Assembly (NCBI RefSeq): GCF_034190915.1
Contig: NW_026947507.1
Coordinates: 26,960,001-27,024,000, forward strand
From: Cavia porcellus
Lineage: Eukaryota > Chordata > Mammalia > Rodentia > Caviidae
Length of the DNA stretch: 64,000 nucleotides
Reading direction: 5' to 3'
The translations under genes and the position numbers were made by a program. This document shows, piece by piece, positions 22,333-34,420 of the stretch (positions are counted from its first letter, which is position 1; every line of letters starts with the position of its first letter). Below the pieces are notes generated by a model. It was not told where the DNA came from, ran no database searches, and saw nothing but the letters and a program-made list of their open reading frames with translations.

Positions 22333-24959
22333 CTGTTATATAGTCTCTTGGCAAGCAAGAATAAAGCCAAAAACTGATACAGAAGTTAAATCAATGTATT
22401 CCAGTTGTTTTTTTCTTTAAACAATTCCTCTTTATACTCATTATATTTGCAGTATCCTCCTGAGTCAATTATGTTACACATAGGCCAGAAATATGTCAGT
22501 GATATTTATCCTGAAAAAACTATAGAAATGTTTAAGGCTTTATTTATCACCAGAATAGCAAAAATGTAAAAGTAGTATCTCTGTATTCCCAAATAACTTG
22601 AACTTCCAGTGACTAAACTACTGGATCAGCATATCTAAAAGCTTTATTAACTTAACATTAACCAAAAAATACATTTAAAACCATATTTTAAGTATTGTAC
22701 AGAAAATATCATTGACATGTAACTATTGGAATGTTCTCAGAATTAATAACAACATTTCCATTATGGTATACAGTTGATATTAGAAACTTATGCCATTCTT
22801 CATATAGAATGAATACTAGCCAGGACTCAGGAAAGCAAGCATTTTTCCAGAGGTATTGACAGATTTAAGTTAAATCCACCCCTGTGTTTGTAGTTCAAGA
22901 TTTTTGTGAAGTTTGGTTTTTAAAATCCATATGATTGTGAAATACTGTGTTCTAACAATTTTTTTCAATTTTAGAATTTGCTTCCAGATTAATTAGTATC
23001 CTAATATATTTTTAGCACAGTTATAAAATGGTGTTAAACAGTCCTATTATTCTACATGTCATTAGTCCAAGATTTAGCTAGTTATAAATATCAAATCTAC
23101 ATTTAACTTCTAAGTATTGAAATAGTACTAAAATCAATTCTGAAATAACCCAAAATGATGTTTGAACAATTCAAATAATAGTGTGTCCTCCAAAATATCT
23201 TCTTTTAAAATGCATTTAATGATTAAATATAAAAATATGTATTTTTGTTCATGTAATATTCTAATCACATTGTTTCATAATGTCTTATCACACTCGATAT
23301 TACCAGCTGCATGCCAAACTTCTCGTGAGCACGTACTGTATCTCCTAAGTGTAGCTCTGAGAATGTACAGAATTAGGGTTTGTTATAAAGCAGTCAAGAA
23401 AAAAAGGGGAAGAATGTGTTCTTAGCCTCATTAGCAAAAGGTACTTAACAACAGATCTTTCAAAAGATCATGTGAAAGCATAAGCATTTCCCCGGTTTCT
23501 ACTGAACTGATCATGTACAGTATCATCTGATGATCAGTCTCACAGTGAGAGATCCCTGCCATGTGTTTTCTTTATGGAAAAAAAAAAAAAAAAACTGTTG
23601 TAACTCTGCAGGTTCCTGTTCATTTTGATTTATGCTGAGCTCTCTGCTTCAGACTAATCTGGGGGAAAGTGATTATAATGTGATTGTTCTCCCAGAACAG
23701 TAGGGATCCCACAATCTTAGGATTGCTCTGTCTTTGCTAATAAGTCACAGTAATGAATGGGGAGATGTTGCCTAAATTATTGAGAACTTGGCTCATAAGT
23801 CATCCAAAGAAGGATGTTTATAGCCTTCTGGAATATATTCCATATTGGAGAAGTTTGACTTGCTAAACCATTTCATGATGTAAAAGAAGAATTTTAGAAA
23901 TTTACTTAAAAGGAGCTTATTTTTTTAACTAACAAAGAAAAGATTCTGAATATATTGTTGAAATGTATAAGGATATAAAATGTATAAATTTATGACATAT
24001 AAGAAATAAAGCGCACCAAGGAGTAAAAATATGATACATGGTTTCTGTATTTCTTATATTTTATAGCTATAATTCTAAATTCTGGTTATCATATTTATAC
24101 AAGTAATCAAATATTATAGAAATTGTACTAGTAGAAATATTTCATGTCTAATTAATAGTATTATTATTTTTACCTAATGTTTCCTTTGACTTTTTTTCTG
24201 TGATATATGTCTCTCTCACATGTTTTCTGTTTTCTCATTACTTCTAACAACTGAGTACTTAGATTGGTGTTGAAGAAATAATGTAGGAACTCATATGATT
24301 TAATAAAATGGAGCTAAGGGTATCAGCCCATAAAATTATCTCTGGACAGTAAGAACCTGGAGAGAAACCCTAGCAAAAAGAGTCAAAATAAACAAACAAA
24401 CAAAAAACCTCAAAACCTACATCACACATCCACATCATTGTAAACTGACTGTAACAGGAAACTAAGAAAATCTGTTTGCAGATGCAATCACCTCACAAAC
24501 TGCTTTTAATTTAGCACAATTTTCCCCATGTACAGCTGTAATGAAGCAAATGTCATAGAATCATAAGTTCACAGATTTTCAGAGTTTTTAGTTCTTCCAA
24601 AGTAGCCACCCCTGTTTACACTGTGAGGTTTATACCATCATGAAGTATTTGGATTTACTGGATTACACTGAGCTTTGCAATTCAAATGAATAAACAGCAA
24701 GAAGCTTAGTCCATCTTAAATGATTTTAATACATCTCTTCCTGTAATAGATGGACTAATTTGAAATGTTTTATGCACTTCAAGTAATTGGCCAGTTATGA
24801 ACTCAGGTAAAGCACCGAGCATTAAGCTTAGACAAATTACCATGCAAAGCAAGATTCTTAATTTAAGGAGCTGATTTGATCACATCCAAATAAATTATTT
24901 ATCTGATAAAACAATGAAGTTTTCATACTCAAGTGGATGATACAAAACATAGAGAGACA
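22333..24959 (+). other. ANXA10 intron 1: nothing recognised
   Basis: AT-rich intronic sequence. It includes an 18-A run at 23578-23595 and a short inverted pair ACTGATCA/TGATCAGT at 23506/23531. No gene, RNA or named repeat was recognised. Confidence 0.45.
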
Positions 24960-25165
24960 TATTTAAGGGTCTGGCTTTGCACTCAAGTCAATTTGGATTC
25001 AAGTCTTTTCTTTGTCACTAGACAGCTGTGCACCACTGTAAACTCTTTACTACACCACGCTCCACTTTTCTCATTCACAAAGTAGGGACAATAGACCCTT
25101 ATTATCATAGGGTTGTTCTGAGGGTGAAATATGACATTGAGAAATAGACTGTGTCCTGTATTTTG
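24960..25165 (-). mobile_element. MIR SINE, antisense
   Basis: It follows the reversed MIR order: GGATTCAAGTCTTTTCTTTG, TCACTAGACAGCTGTGCACC, TTTTCTCATTCACAAAGTAG, TCATAGGGTTGTTCTGAGGG and TGAAATATGACATTGAG. This is the clearer of the two MIR copies. Confidence 0.75.
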
Positions 25166-26589
25166 CATTTTGAAATTACCAGCTATTTTAGCAATTATAG
25201 CAATTCATGAAAGAAAATGTTTAACATTGACAGTCAAACAATATTTAATGAAGATAGCAGTTGAGTGGAATATTGAAATCAAACGAGAAAAATCATGGGA
25301 GAGACATTAGGCTAGGAAGCTTGAGTTTTAGAAATAATCCATAGATGAGAAAATTTATAAAATCATTTTTATTTAAACCTGGCTCCCAAGAAACTTGAAA
25401 TTTCTAAATAGTGTGTTTTCATCTGTTGAAATCTAAACATGAGATTTTCATCTCAAGAATAATACTACTCTTAAGCACTTCTTGGAAAAAAATTACCTGT
25501 AAGAACTAATTAAGAAAATATTAACAATCAGTATTAGAAAAGTCTAGGTAAAATAATTGGTTTAAAACAATTCTTCAATGTATCTCTATATATTTACTGG
25601 AATACTATTGAACAATTGTAGACACTAAGTTACAGAATGCAAATGTTATGGATTTTAATAGCAAAATAATGTTAATGATATTAATAACTATCAATGTTGA
25701 AAATGAGAAAAGGGAAATTAGAAAGAAATATGTGAATATTAATTAGGAAGAAAATGTGTTCAATTTTCCATTAAATTTGTATTTGATTCCATCAACAACT
25801 ACATTATTAATAAAATGTTTCCAATTTAAATGCCTTTGAATATTATCCAAGTGTAGCATTTTTAAAATTACTATTTCTAATGTTTAAAATAAAGTTTGTA
25901 CTCAGTAAATGTTTCAATGTCATTTCATATGATCTTTTATTATTTTATTTGAGTAGTACTTATCCCAAGGTGTTTCTCTTTAAAAAATTTATTGTTTTAT
26001 TTTGTGTTCTACATCATACATGGGAAATATACATGGAAATATCAAATTCACTTAGTTATATAGTGCAAATTTTACATTTTGTTATGTATATTTTTTCAAT
26101 ATAAAACTTTAAACAATAAGATAATTTTATCTCATAAATAGCCTTCTAGTTGTCCATCTTATGTTTATAATATTTACTTCTGAATAGCGGATTTAGGGTT
26201 TTTTCTGTCTTATTTGTAATTTTCTGCACTACTCATATTCTTTCTTTTTAATAAATGTAGTTTTTACACACATCAAATGGAAGGGAAAACTCACAGACTT
26301 CTTCCCTTGATTTCATTCCTGTTTTGAAAATTATTCTTCTTTTCCAAATTCCAGGTTCATTTGTTTGGCTTCTTAGAACTATCTTAGCATCTTCTCTGTT
26401 TAATCATCTCTGTAGGTACATGTGATTTACATTAGTAGACTTAGTATTGCTGGTACACAGCACAATGATTAACTGCTTACTTTCTTCAAAAGCATAAATG
26501 AATAAATTGATAGGAGATATGTTAAGGTATTACATGTAAAACTTAAATTAATACCCAAATCACCTTAAATTATTTAGTAAATACCATCT
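25166..26589 (+). other. ANXA10 intron 1: very AT-rich, nothing recognised
   Basis: Long AT-rich sequence without recognised gene or repeat. The F/Y/I-rich frame at 25880-26104 follows the base composition. Confidence 0.5.
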
Positions 26590-27452
26590 GCGTTAGTCAG
26601 GGTTTTCATGGAAAATGATTTAAAACAGGACACATCGTTTATAGGATTATTTTATAATAGTTACCCAAAGAGTCAAACACAAAAAAAGAAAGTGCAGGAA
26701 ATCTGTCCACACACTAAAGAGCCAAAGAATCTATCTGAGGGCCTGGATCCCATGGCAGTGTCCTGCACGCCTCCAGCTAAAGACCTAAACCCATAACAGT
26801 GCCCCCTACAAGTCCAACTGCGGTCCTTGAGCCCATGACAATGTCCCATGCAAATCTGTTTTACCAGTCTGTGCCAGGAAGGCCCAGAGTTCAGAGATGG
26901 AAGCTAGAAAATCTATACCAGCAGGATAAAAGATCTATGCCATCAGGCTATGGGATCTGCACTGGAGCCAGGAAGCTACATTCAAAGAAAGGACCAGAGC
27001 TTCCCAGAAAACTACCACAGCCATCCTCAGCAAAACGAGGCCCCAATCTTCTTTAATGATAACCGCCGAGGTCTTATTAAGAAGCCAGAGTGACAAGATT
27101 CCGCTAGAGACTAACCAGCACACCATCTTCCCCTTTGGAGCCAGAAAATGATGCTCAAAAAGGTACCAAAGCTCTCTAAAGTGAACTGCAGCCATTTTTA
27201 GCCACAACAAGGTCCTAAGCTCCTCTGATGATGAGAACAGCCAAGTTCCTATCAGGAAAGAAGCTTGACAAGCTCCTCCAGGAGAAGCAGCAGCAACAGG
27301 AGAACCACCAACACCACTTCTTCCTCTCAAGCTCTCCTTTTCATGTCGTTGGCAACAATCCTCAGGTGGGCCGTGCACACTCAACCCCACATTGACTCAG
27401 TTACCTGGATGTTACACACTGACCATCAGTGGTCAATCCATCATGTAGAATA
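26590..27452 (-). mobile_element. Lineage-type LTR-like repeat with internal duplications (copy 1)
   Basis: The left end GTTAGTCAGGGTTTTCATGG resembles the reversed 3' end of an ERV LTR, and the right end lies near TCAATCCATCATG. It is clearly related to 40772-41160: both share CAGCAGGAT(A/G)AAAGATCT, GGATCTGCACTGGA, GCAACAATCCTCAGGTGGG and GTCAATC near the end. This copy is longer because one block is present twice: a unit starting GAGCCAGGAAGC at 26965 recurs, diverged, starting GAGCCAGAAAATG at 27138. It also has a threefold CCCAT(G)-ACA-TGTCC-like minisatellite at about 26740-26860. Antisense open frames (up to 151 codons) have no recognisable domain. Confidence 0.6.
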
Positions 27453-27460
27453 AAATTTCA

Positions 27461-27550
27461 GCTGGGGATGTAGCTCAGCCACATAGCATCTGCCTAGCAA
27501 GCACAAGGATCTGAGTTTGATCCCCAGTATTAAAAAAAAAAAAAAAAAAA
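27461..27550 (+). mobile_element. ID-like SINE
   Basis: The body starts GCTGGGGATGTAGCTCAGCC, then CTGCCTAGCAAGCACAAGG and GAGTTTGATCCCCAGTATT, and ends in a 19-A tail (27532-27550). It sits within 10 bp of the end of the preceding LTR-like repeat. No clean target duplication was found. Confidence 0.9.
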
Positions 27551-29797
27551 GAAACTTGTAACTGTAAACTCAAAATTACTTATCTAATTATGCAAATCTA
27601 GAAAATTTAATTTCCACAAAACTTTAATAAGTATGGGTGCAATTAAATCAAAATCCACATTTTGCCAAGCTAGTGATATCTATTTTTTAACAATATCAAA
27701 ATCAATCTCAAAATTTGATTAAATGCATTATCAATTTACTAAAATCCTAGAGTTAAATTGAGCACATTTGTTATGCTGTACAAATAACTACCAAGTTTGA
27801 GTCTTTGGGAATATTAAAGATCATTTTTCCATATTCTAAAATACATAAGAAAATATTTCCCCCTTTTCTGCCATAAGGTCTAGTTTCCCCTTTAGAACAG
27901 CTGTTTTCACTCAGGTACGTTCTATTTTGATTGATTGACTTCTCATCCTCTCTTCTCATCTTCCACAAATAGACCCATTCTCTAAAATCCATATCAATTT
28001 CAGTTTCTTTAGATAACTTACATCCTGATATTGTCTTTAATCTTCCTAATTTTACTGGAAATAGAATGGTAGTAAGAGGGTGGGTTAGATGTTTCTGTCA
28101 AATACTAGATGAACAGAAATAATTACCTTTTATTGGACTGTCAGTAACTCAGCTGGAAACTTACACAAACTTTCAAGTCATGGCATTACGTGGTATAGAA
28201 ATCAAATCCAGTTACCCAAATTAAAAATACTCAGAGGCAATAGCTAGAACTAAAGTCAGTCAAATTTCGGGTTAATTTTATAGAGTCTGTAACCAAAGCT
28301 CTGGAAGTTTATTGAAAACTTGGAAAAGGTACAGTCAACAATAATTGTATGTCAAATATGGCACCACTAAAAATAATATCACATGAAACATATGGCTTTG
28401 AGAACATATGCTTATACACTGCTAAACCTTCTACAGATAAAAGACGTAAATTGTATTTCAAAAGACAAAAAAGTGAATCCATTGACTAATTATTTCTTAG
28501 AGCAATATAATGTGAAACGATACTAGATATACGAGTCCGGTACCTAGTTTAAAAACAAGTACTACATAGGAAACGTAAGGCTTTAATTACAAATAAAAAC
28601 AAAATGAGTGGAAGGTAGGTGGTGACAAAACACTCAGCACAGCCCGACTTCACTGGAGGCACCAGTGCTGGGCACTGAGGAGTGCAGAGGAGAAAGCTAA
28701 GTGGATATTTTTTTGGGGGGGGGGTGATGCTGAAAGTTAACATCACCTTAAGGTACGTGGTACCTCTAGATCACATAGTAACTATTTAAAAACTGTTTAA
28801 AATACTTTTACACCCCAAAACGATGAATAAATCAACTGATCCTTTCAGGTAATTAATTCAGGAAGCAAAGTTAAAACCTATAATTAGCTGTTGCAATAAA
28901 TTTTGGTGGTCAATTCAATCAAAATGATCATTAAATGAAAGTTAGTATGTCAGTGAGAAAATAAGTGAAAGTGATTTCGTGACCCTTACATGCACTAAAA
29001 CTGCTGACTTCAACCTAACTATAGCATACTTGGTATAAAATGAGTGTAAAGATTTCATATGCTGTACAAATGAATAGGAATATAAATGCTTTCTAGAAAA
29101 ATGTGTTTTGTAAATCACTAAGTATTCTAAACTTTTAAAAAATTTTAGTGCTGAATTTATTTCAAAACTATTTTAGTGTATTATTTTTAAGACCAATTGG
29201 CAAAAAAATCTGTAATTTTAAATGCCAGTGCAGACAACTATAAAGAAAATAATTCCTACAATTACAGTAAAAATGTTATAATAGTGACCTGTAAAGGATT
29301 TTTTTAAAAATGTGTATTACGATTATCTAATAACTTTCAGAGATTCCTGGTCACCCCCCTCACAAAGATACAGCTTAATTTTTAATACATACTTTATTAG
29401 AAATTCTTGGAAATGCTAGCCAGGCTACTAAGAGAATGTTTTCTGGTGTGTATTTTTGTTCAGTCTACACTTAAAATTTTTAAATAATTTACATATATTG
29501 AGAATATATCCTATTGTTTCCAAATACATTATAGTATGTGAAAGCAGTCCTGTAATCTGCCACTGACTGATAGAAGTCAGCAAGATGAAGGCCGTGAAAG
29601 CAGGAAGCAGTAATGTTCAAAGAAGTCTTCCAGCTCCTAATAGCAGAAATAAAGGCTCTGTTGCTCAGTCCTAAGAAAGCCTTTAATGTGCTGGGGGTAG
29701 GAGTGTAAAGGGCAAACCAGATAGGATCCTAGGTCAGTGAAACTGGTCTATGTGATTTCATAACATTAGATATATATCGTTATAAAAAATGTTTATT
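27551..29797 (+). other. ANXA10 intron 1: nothing recognised
   Basis: No named repeat or gene. It contains a T8-G10 homopolymer junction at 28707-28724. Small frames have no domain. Confidence 0.45.
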
Positions 29798-29892
29798 GGG
29801 CTGGGGATTTAGCTCAGCGGTATAAGTGCCTGCCTGGCAAGCACAAGGTCATGAGTTCAATCCCAGGTACCAAAAAAAAAAAAAAAAAAAAA
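29798..29892 (+). mobile_element. ID-like SINE, best-preserved copy
   Basis: It starts GGGCTGGGGATTTAGCTCAG (A-box), then TGCCTGCCTGGCAAGCACAA, a B-box-like GAGTTCAATCCCAGG, and a tail of about 22 A. The intact A/B boxes and pure tail suggest this is among the younger insertions in the window. The flanks show no convincing duplication. Confidence 0.92.
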
Positions 29893-31741
29893 GTTTGTCA
29901 GGACCCAAAGAACATACAAGATCAGCCCAAATGTTACCTGTGGACTCTAGGGGACCATAGGGAGTCATTGTAAGTTTATCTACCAAGTGCATCACTGGCA
30001 GAAAATGACAGTGGGAGAGAGTGTGCATGGGTGAGATCATAAGACATTTGGAAAATCCTGTGTATGCTCCTCACCATGAATATCAACCAAAAATTGTCCT
30101 TTAAAAGTCTATTAAAATAAGCTTTTACCTTTCCCAATCAAATTGTAATGAAAAACTACCTAAATAAATAAGGACTTAGAAAAAGAATCAAATAGCAGTG
30201 TTTCACATTGAGAAGTAGGCAGCTATGACTTCAAAATTTAAATCTTAAACTCCTCTAAGGTTATGAGATTGTAAAGAAAAAATGAGGAGAAAAGAACTCA
30301 AATTCAGGATACTCATTAGAATCTGCTATCTGAACTTCGCAAGTGAAACACAAAACAGTCATTATCCTAAGAGTCTCACCTTGTGTGACAGATTAATAAA
30401 GGAGATAAAACTCACTTTATCTCCTAAATTAAATGTCCCCTAAGATTGGAACTGGCTCAAGAGGACATCTAGGCCATCTTCAGTAAATTTAAGATCTCAG
30501 GAACAAAATGGAAATTCATTAGTAAATGAATGCACTTGAGCAGTATAATGCAGTCCAGGCTCTTATTTTAATTACACATACTTGTCTATGTGGATGTCCA
30601 CATAGACACTCCACCATGATAGTCATACTTCTAAGTAGGGAAACAGCATCATATCACATTCATCATGTGTTATTTGGTCTACTTCAAATGTACAGCTTCA
30701 TGTTCATTTATATCAGTAAAATATATCCAAATAGAATTTTATTCTTAAGTGAACAGTGGTTGTAATCCTCCAAAATCCTTTCATAAATATTTTGGTGTTG
30801 GTCTATAAATATTCAATAACAGAAGTGTGGTCCAAGCTTGTTTTTAATTAAGTTAACTTGCTACCATTAAGCAGTAAGCACTAGAAAGCCTTATTTTAGC
30901 AAAGCTCATATTGTCACAGAAGAGCTCAGTAAGTGTCTTGAGTTTTTCTCAGAGGCGACAGTTCATTTGATATATTTCCCCGAGTCTTATGGGCAGACTG
31001 ACAACAAACGGGAGAATTGCCTTCTTCTTAATAAATTCTGATTACCAGCTCTCTCATGCTGAGTGTGATCATATGGTGCCTGGCTCTGGATGGCTCTGGG
31101 TGAAATAATGGACCGTGCAGATCCAAAGGCTGCCTTGAATGTTCTGCCACTTTATTATTGGCAGGAGAGAGAATTTAAATGGAATGTCAGTCAGATTTTA
31201 TGTTTTTCTCTGCAGCTGTGAGCTTCTGCTAAATAATCTCGGCCCTATCTCTATCACCCAGATTTTTATGAATCCTATAATCCAAATTCAAATATTTTAA
31301 TTTCCTCTCATGATTTTAGGGTCAATTTTGGGCAAAAAGCTGTGGTGTCAAGGACCACTTCTAATACATTGGAATCACTTGAATGTTCTTTGTTCTCTTT
31401 TTAATTTTTATAAAATGGATTCCAATTGATAAGAAAATGCTGTTTGTTAAGAAGGCATAAATTTTCATTTAACTCTTACATTTTTTTTCTATACTGGTTG
31501 TAATACCTCAGCTTCTTTGAATAAGAGAGACCAATTTAGTGCAAGCAAATGGATAAAATAAAAGTCAAACGTGCTCTCTACATTTGATATACAAGAGAGA
31601 CATTTGCATAATAAATTTGTGTATTTCTCATATAGTAATTTAAACATTTAGAATATATTCTTATATGCACTTATCAGCAATGAATGTGTTGAAATCCTTG
31701 ATGTAAATGATTACAATCACTTTCTTACTTGTCTCTATCAG
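29893..31741 (+). other. ANXA10 intron 1, last part: nothing else recognised
   Basis: Apparently unique intronic sequence. A perfect inverted repeat lies at 30583-30608. 30900-31270 is a moderately GC-balanced unique block close to exon 2. The polypyrimidine tract TTTCTTACTTGTCTCTATCAG leads into exon 2. Confidence 0.45.
30583..30608. repeat. Perfect 12-bp inverted repeat, 2-nt spacer
   Basis: TGTCTATGTGGA and TCCACATAGACA are exact reverse complements with TG between them, giving a 26-bp near-palindrome in intron 1. Confidence 0.95.
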
Positions 31742-31823
31742 GTACAAGGAACCATCTTCCCAGCTCCCAATTTCAACCCTGTAATGGACGCTCAAATGCT
31801 AGGGGGAGCACTCCAAGGATTTG
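31742..31823 (+). CDS. ANXA10: ANXA10 coding exon 2
   Basis: 82 nt, preceded by a good acceptor (CTCTATCAG) and followed by donor GTAAGG. It encodes VQGTIFPAPNFNP, VMDAQML and GGALQGF, ending with the first base of a split Asp codon completed by exon 3 (GAC). This is the annexin A10 N-terminal tail and the start of repeat I. In ordinary annexins the type II calcium-binding loop here reads GXGTD. In this protein the equivalent stretch is LQGFDCD, so the canonical Gly-X-Gly-Thr is absent, in line with what is known for annexin A10. Phase 0 in, phase 1 out. Confidence 0.97.
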
Positions 31824-33299
31824 GTAAGGCTGGGAATGTCTATGTTTCGTCATAGTACTACATGTATTCTCTGGATAATTGTAAAATAGCTGATGTCATT
31901 GGGAGAAAAAAGAGATGCAGATTAACCTAAAAACTTGGAAAAAAGTAGAGTGACATGAAAAAAAAATAGAAAAAGATAAGCACAGAAAACGCAAAAGAAA
32001 TGCTCATGAAACATAAAGATTTTCCTGAGGAAACACGCTCTTAATTTTAAAGGCAAGGTCGACTTTTATGAGATTCATATACATGTACACGGATACATGG
32101 ATAAATGCATTTTGATATTTTATTCACTGGCAATATCTCTTAGAAAAACAATAAAAAAAACTTTCACCATGCACTCTGAAGTTAACCTTAAAGTTTGCAA
32201 TGCTTTCATGGTTTTAAAATATCAGTCATCACCACAAAAATATGGAGACAATATAACAAAATGCTATGAATTAGCTTTTTCTTCAAGAGTACAATTTTAG
32301 CTTTAAAACTATTGATCAGAGCAATCTGTTCACCATTTTTTGTCATTACTAGAGTTTCAATTTTTCCTGTCATTGCAGTTTTAGGCTCACAATACGGCTT
32401 CATTTTGACCAGTGTAATTTCTTGCTTGTCAGTGCTCTAGGCTGAAAGACTTCAGGATGTTTCCATGGCGGAGTGTCCACGGTAGCGTGTCCAAGCAAGA
32501 ACATGTTTCATGTGCTTTAATAGCTGCCTTGATAACTTCAGCAAAGTGCAGCTGAAGAAGTCAATTATCATGTTTTCCTTGGCTCCTCTCTTTTGATTTA
32601 GAAGTATCTAAGAGAAAAAAATTTAAGGCAAATAAAAATCAGTTGCTTAAATGAACATAGTCTCAAACTGTATGAAAATCTCTGGTACTAATCTCACTCT
32701 AAAAGAAAACACTTCTCAGGCCACATTCTTTAATAGTTCCCCTCTCCCAATTTACTGCCACAAGATGCTACTTGTGCATTCTTAAAAGAACTATGCAGCA
32801 CTTACTGCGTATCTACCAACACGTACAATTTCCAGGTCATCTCTCTAACATCCTTGACAACTAAAATAATTTTAACCTGTATTTCTAGTATTTTTAAAGA
32901 GAGATTGTACAAGTACAAATTAATCTTTCCTTAAATGGTACTGTGTACGATGGATATTCACACCTTTTTCTCCATCATTCCCACTACTAAGTACATTGCT
33001 TGCTGTAGGATTTTGAAGATGCCCTGTATCAAGTTGAAGAAATCCCCTTCTATTCCTGGTTTGGTGAGAAATTTTATCTTGAGAGATACTGTAGTTTATT
33101 AAATGCTTCTTATGCATATGGATACAATCCTATGGTTTTGCTTCTTTAGATAGTTGATGCAAAAAATTACATTAAATGATTTAGAATGTTGGGCCATACT
33201 TGAGCACTTCTTTAAATCTTTGTGTGCATTATTATATTCATTTCCTAATTATTTGCAAGTTCTTACATGTCTGTTTATCAGAAATGTAGGTCAGTAGTT
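31824..33299 (+). other. ANXA10 intron 2, first part: nothing recognised
   Basis: AT-rich intronic sequence without a recognised repeat or gene. Overlapping frames on both strands at 32097-32403 have no domain. Confidence 0.45.
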
Positions 33300-34420
33300 T
33301 TTGATCGTTTTTTTTTATTGTAATTTATTTTTCTCCTACTAGTATTACAGTAGTATTGGTTTCACAGAAAGAGCTATAAGGAATTTACTCTGCTTCTAAT
33401 TTATGAAAGAGATAATAGAAAATTAGCATTTCTTCTTTAAAAGTTTGTTAAAATTCACAGGTGAATAATTTATTTAATCTTGGTGGGTTTTTTGTTTTGT
33501 TTTGGTTTCTTCTCTGTCTTTTTTGTTTTTCATTTTTAGTTTTTTGGTACTGGCAATCGAACTCACAACTTCATGCTTGCCAGGTAGGACCTTAGTGTTT
33601 TGATAGGCTATTAATTATTGTTCAATTTCTCCATACACACAGAACTTTTCAGGTTGTCTTTTTGTTGTGTTTTGTTTTTGAAGTGTGAGGTCTTTGTGTC
33701 CTCAAAAGAATTGAACCATTTCACCTAATGTATCAAATTTGCACGCATAGAATTGTTCATCATTTCTGTAATATCCATAAGATCCATAATAAGAGCCTCC
33801 CTTCATCTCTGATATTGCTATTTTATGTGACTCTTTCCTTTCACCTGGCTAGAGGATCATAGATTTTACTGTTTTTTTTAAAGTTATGACGTCATTGATT
33901 TTCCCTATTGATTTTCTATTTTCAATTGTATTTGCTTATACTTTTATTTTTATTACTGTTTTTCTTTTTTTAACTTTAAGTATACTTTGCACATCTTTTC
34001 AATTTCCTAGACCTCATGGCTTTCCTCTTTTCTCACTTGTGCAGTCAGTATCATAAATTTACCTCTAAACATCATATTTGGTGTCCTGCACACTGTATTT
34101 TCATTCAATTTTGTTTGAATTTTTAAAAATTGGTATTTGTTATTCAAAATCATTTTGTTTAACTTACATGTATTTTAGAATTTTTAGTTATCTTTGCTTG
34201 TGGATTTCTAGTTACTCATTTCTAGTTTATTTTTTTTTTTCTGGCTTGAAAACATATTTTATATGGTTTTCCCTATTCTTTTGAAATTGTTAACATAAGT
34301 TCTCTGGGCCAGAATCTGGTCTATCATAGTAAATATTTTATGTGAATCTGAGAAAAATGTATGTTGCAGTTATGTGTTATATAGACATTGACTCAATCCA
34401 TTTTATTTTCCAAAATACAA
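33300..34420 (-). mobile_element. L1 ORF2 fragment, antisense, interrupted by a SINE
   Basis: The + strand is a reversed L1 ORF2: TAGTATTGGTTTCACAGAAA, TTCTTCTTTAAAAGTTTGTT, then after the SINE GATAGGCTATTAATTATTG, ATTGATTTTCCCTATTGATT, ATAAATTTACCTCTAAACAT, and TGGTCTATCATAGTAAATAT near the right end. Coding capacity is destroyed. The ID-like SINE at 33488-33595 splits it, so the L1 is older than the SINE. Confidence 0.8.
33488..33595 (-). mobile_element. ID-like SINE, minus strand, 5'-truncated
   Basis: The + strand has a T-rich tail with G/C interruptions, then TTTTTTGGTACTGGCAATCG, ACTCACAACTTCATGCTTGC and CAGGTAGGACC. The A-box end is missing, so this copy is 5'-truncated. It is nested in the antisense L1. 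Confidence 0.8.

Noticed and set aside
26935..27390. 151-codon minus-strand open frame
   Set aside because: It falls inside the LTR-like repeat and crosses its internal duplication; no known protein pattern.
28707..28724. T8-G10 homopolymer junction as a G-quadruplex candidate
   Set aside because: A single run of ten G without further G-tracts nearby is not a convincing quadruplex and is prone to sequencing error.
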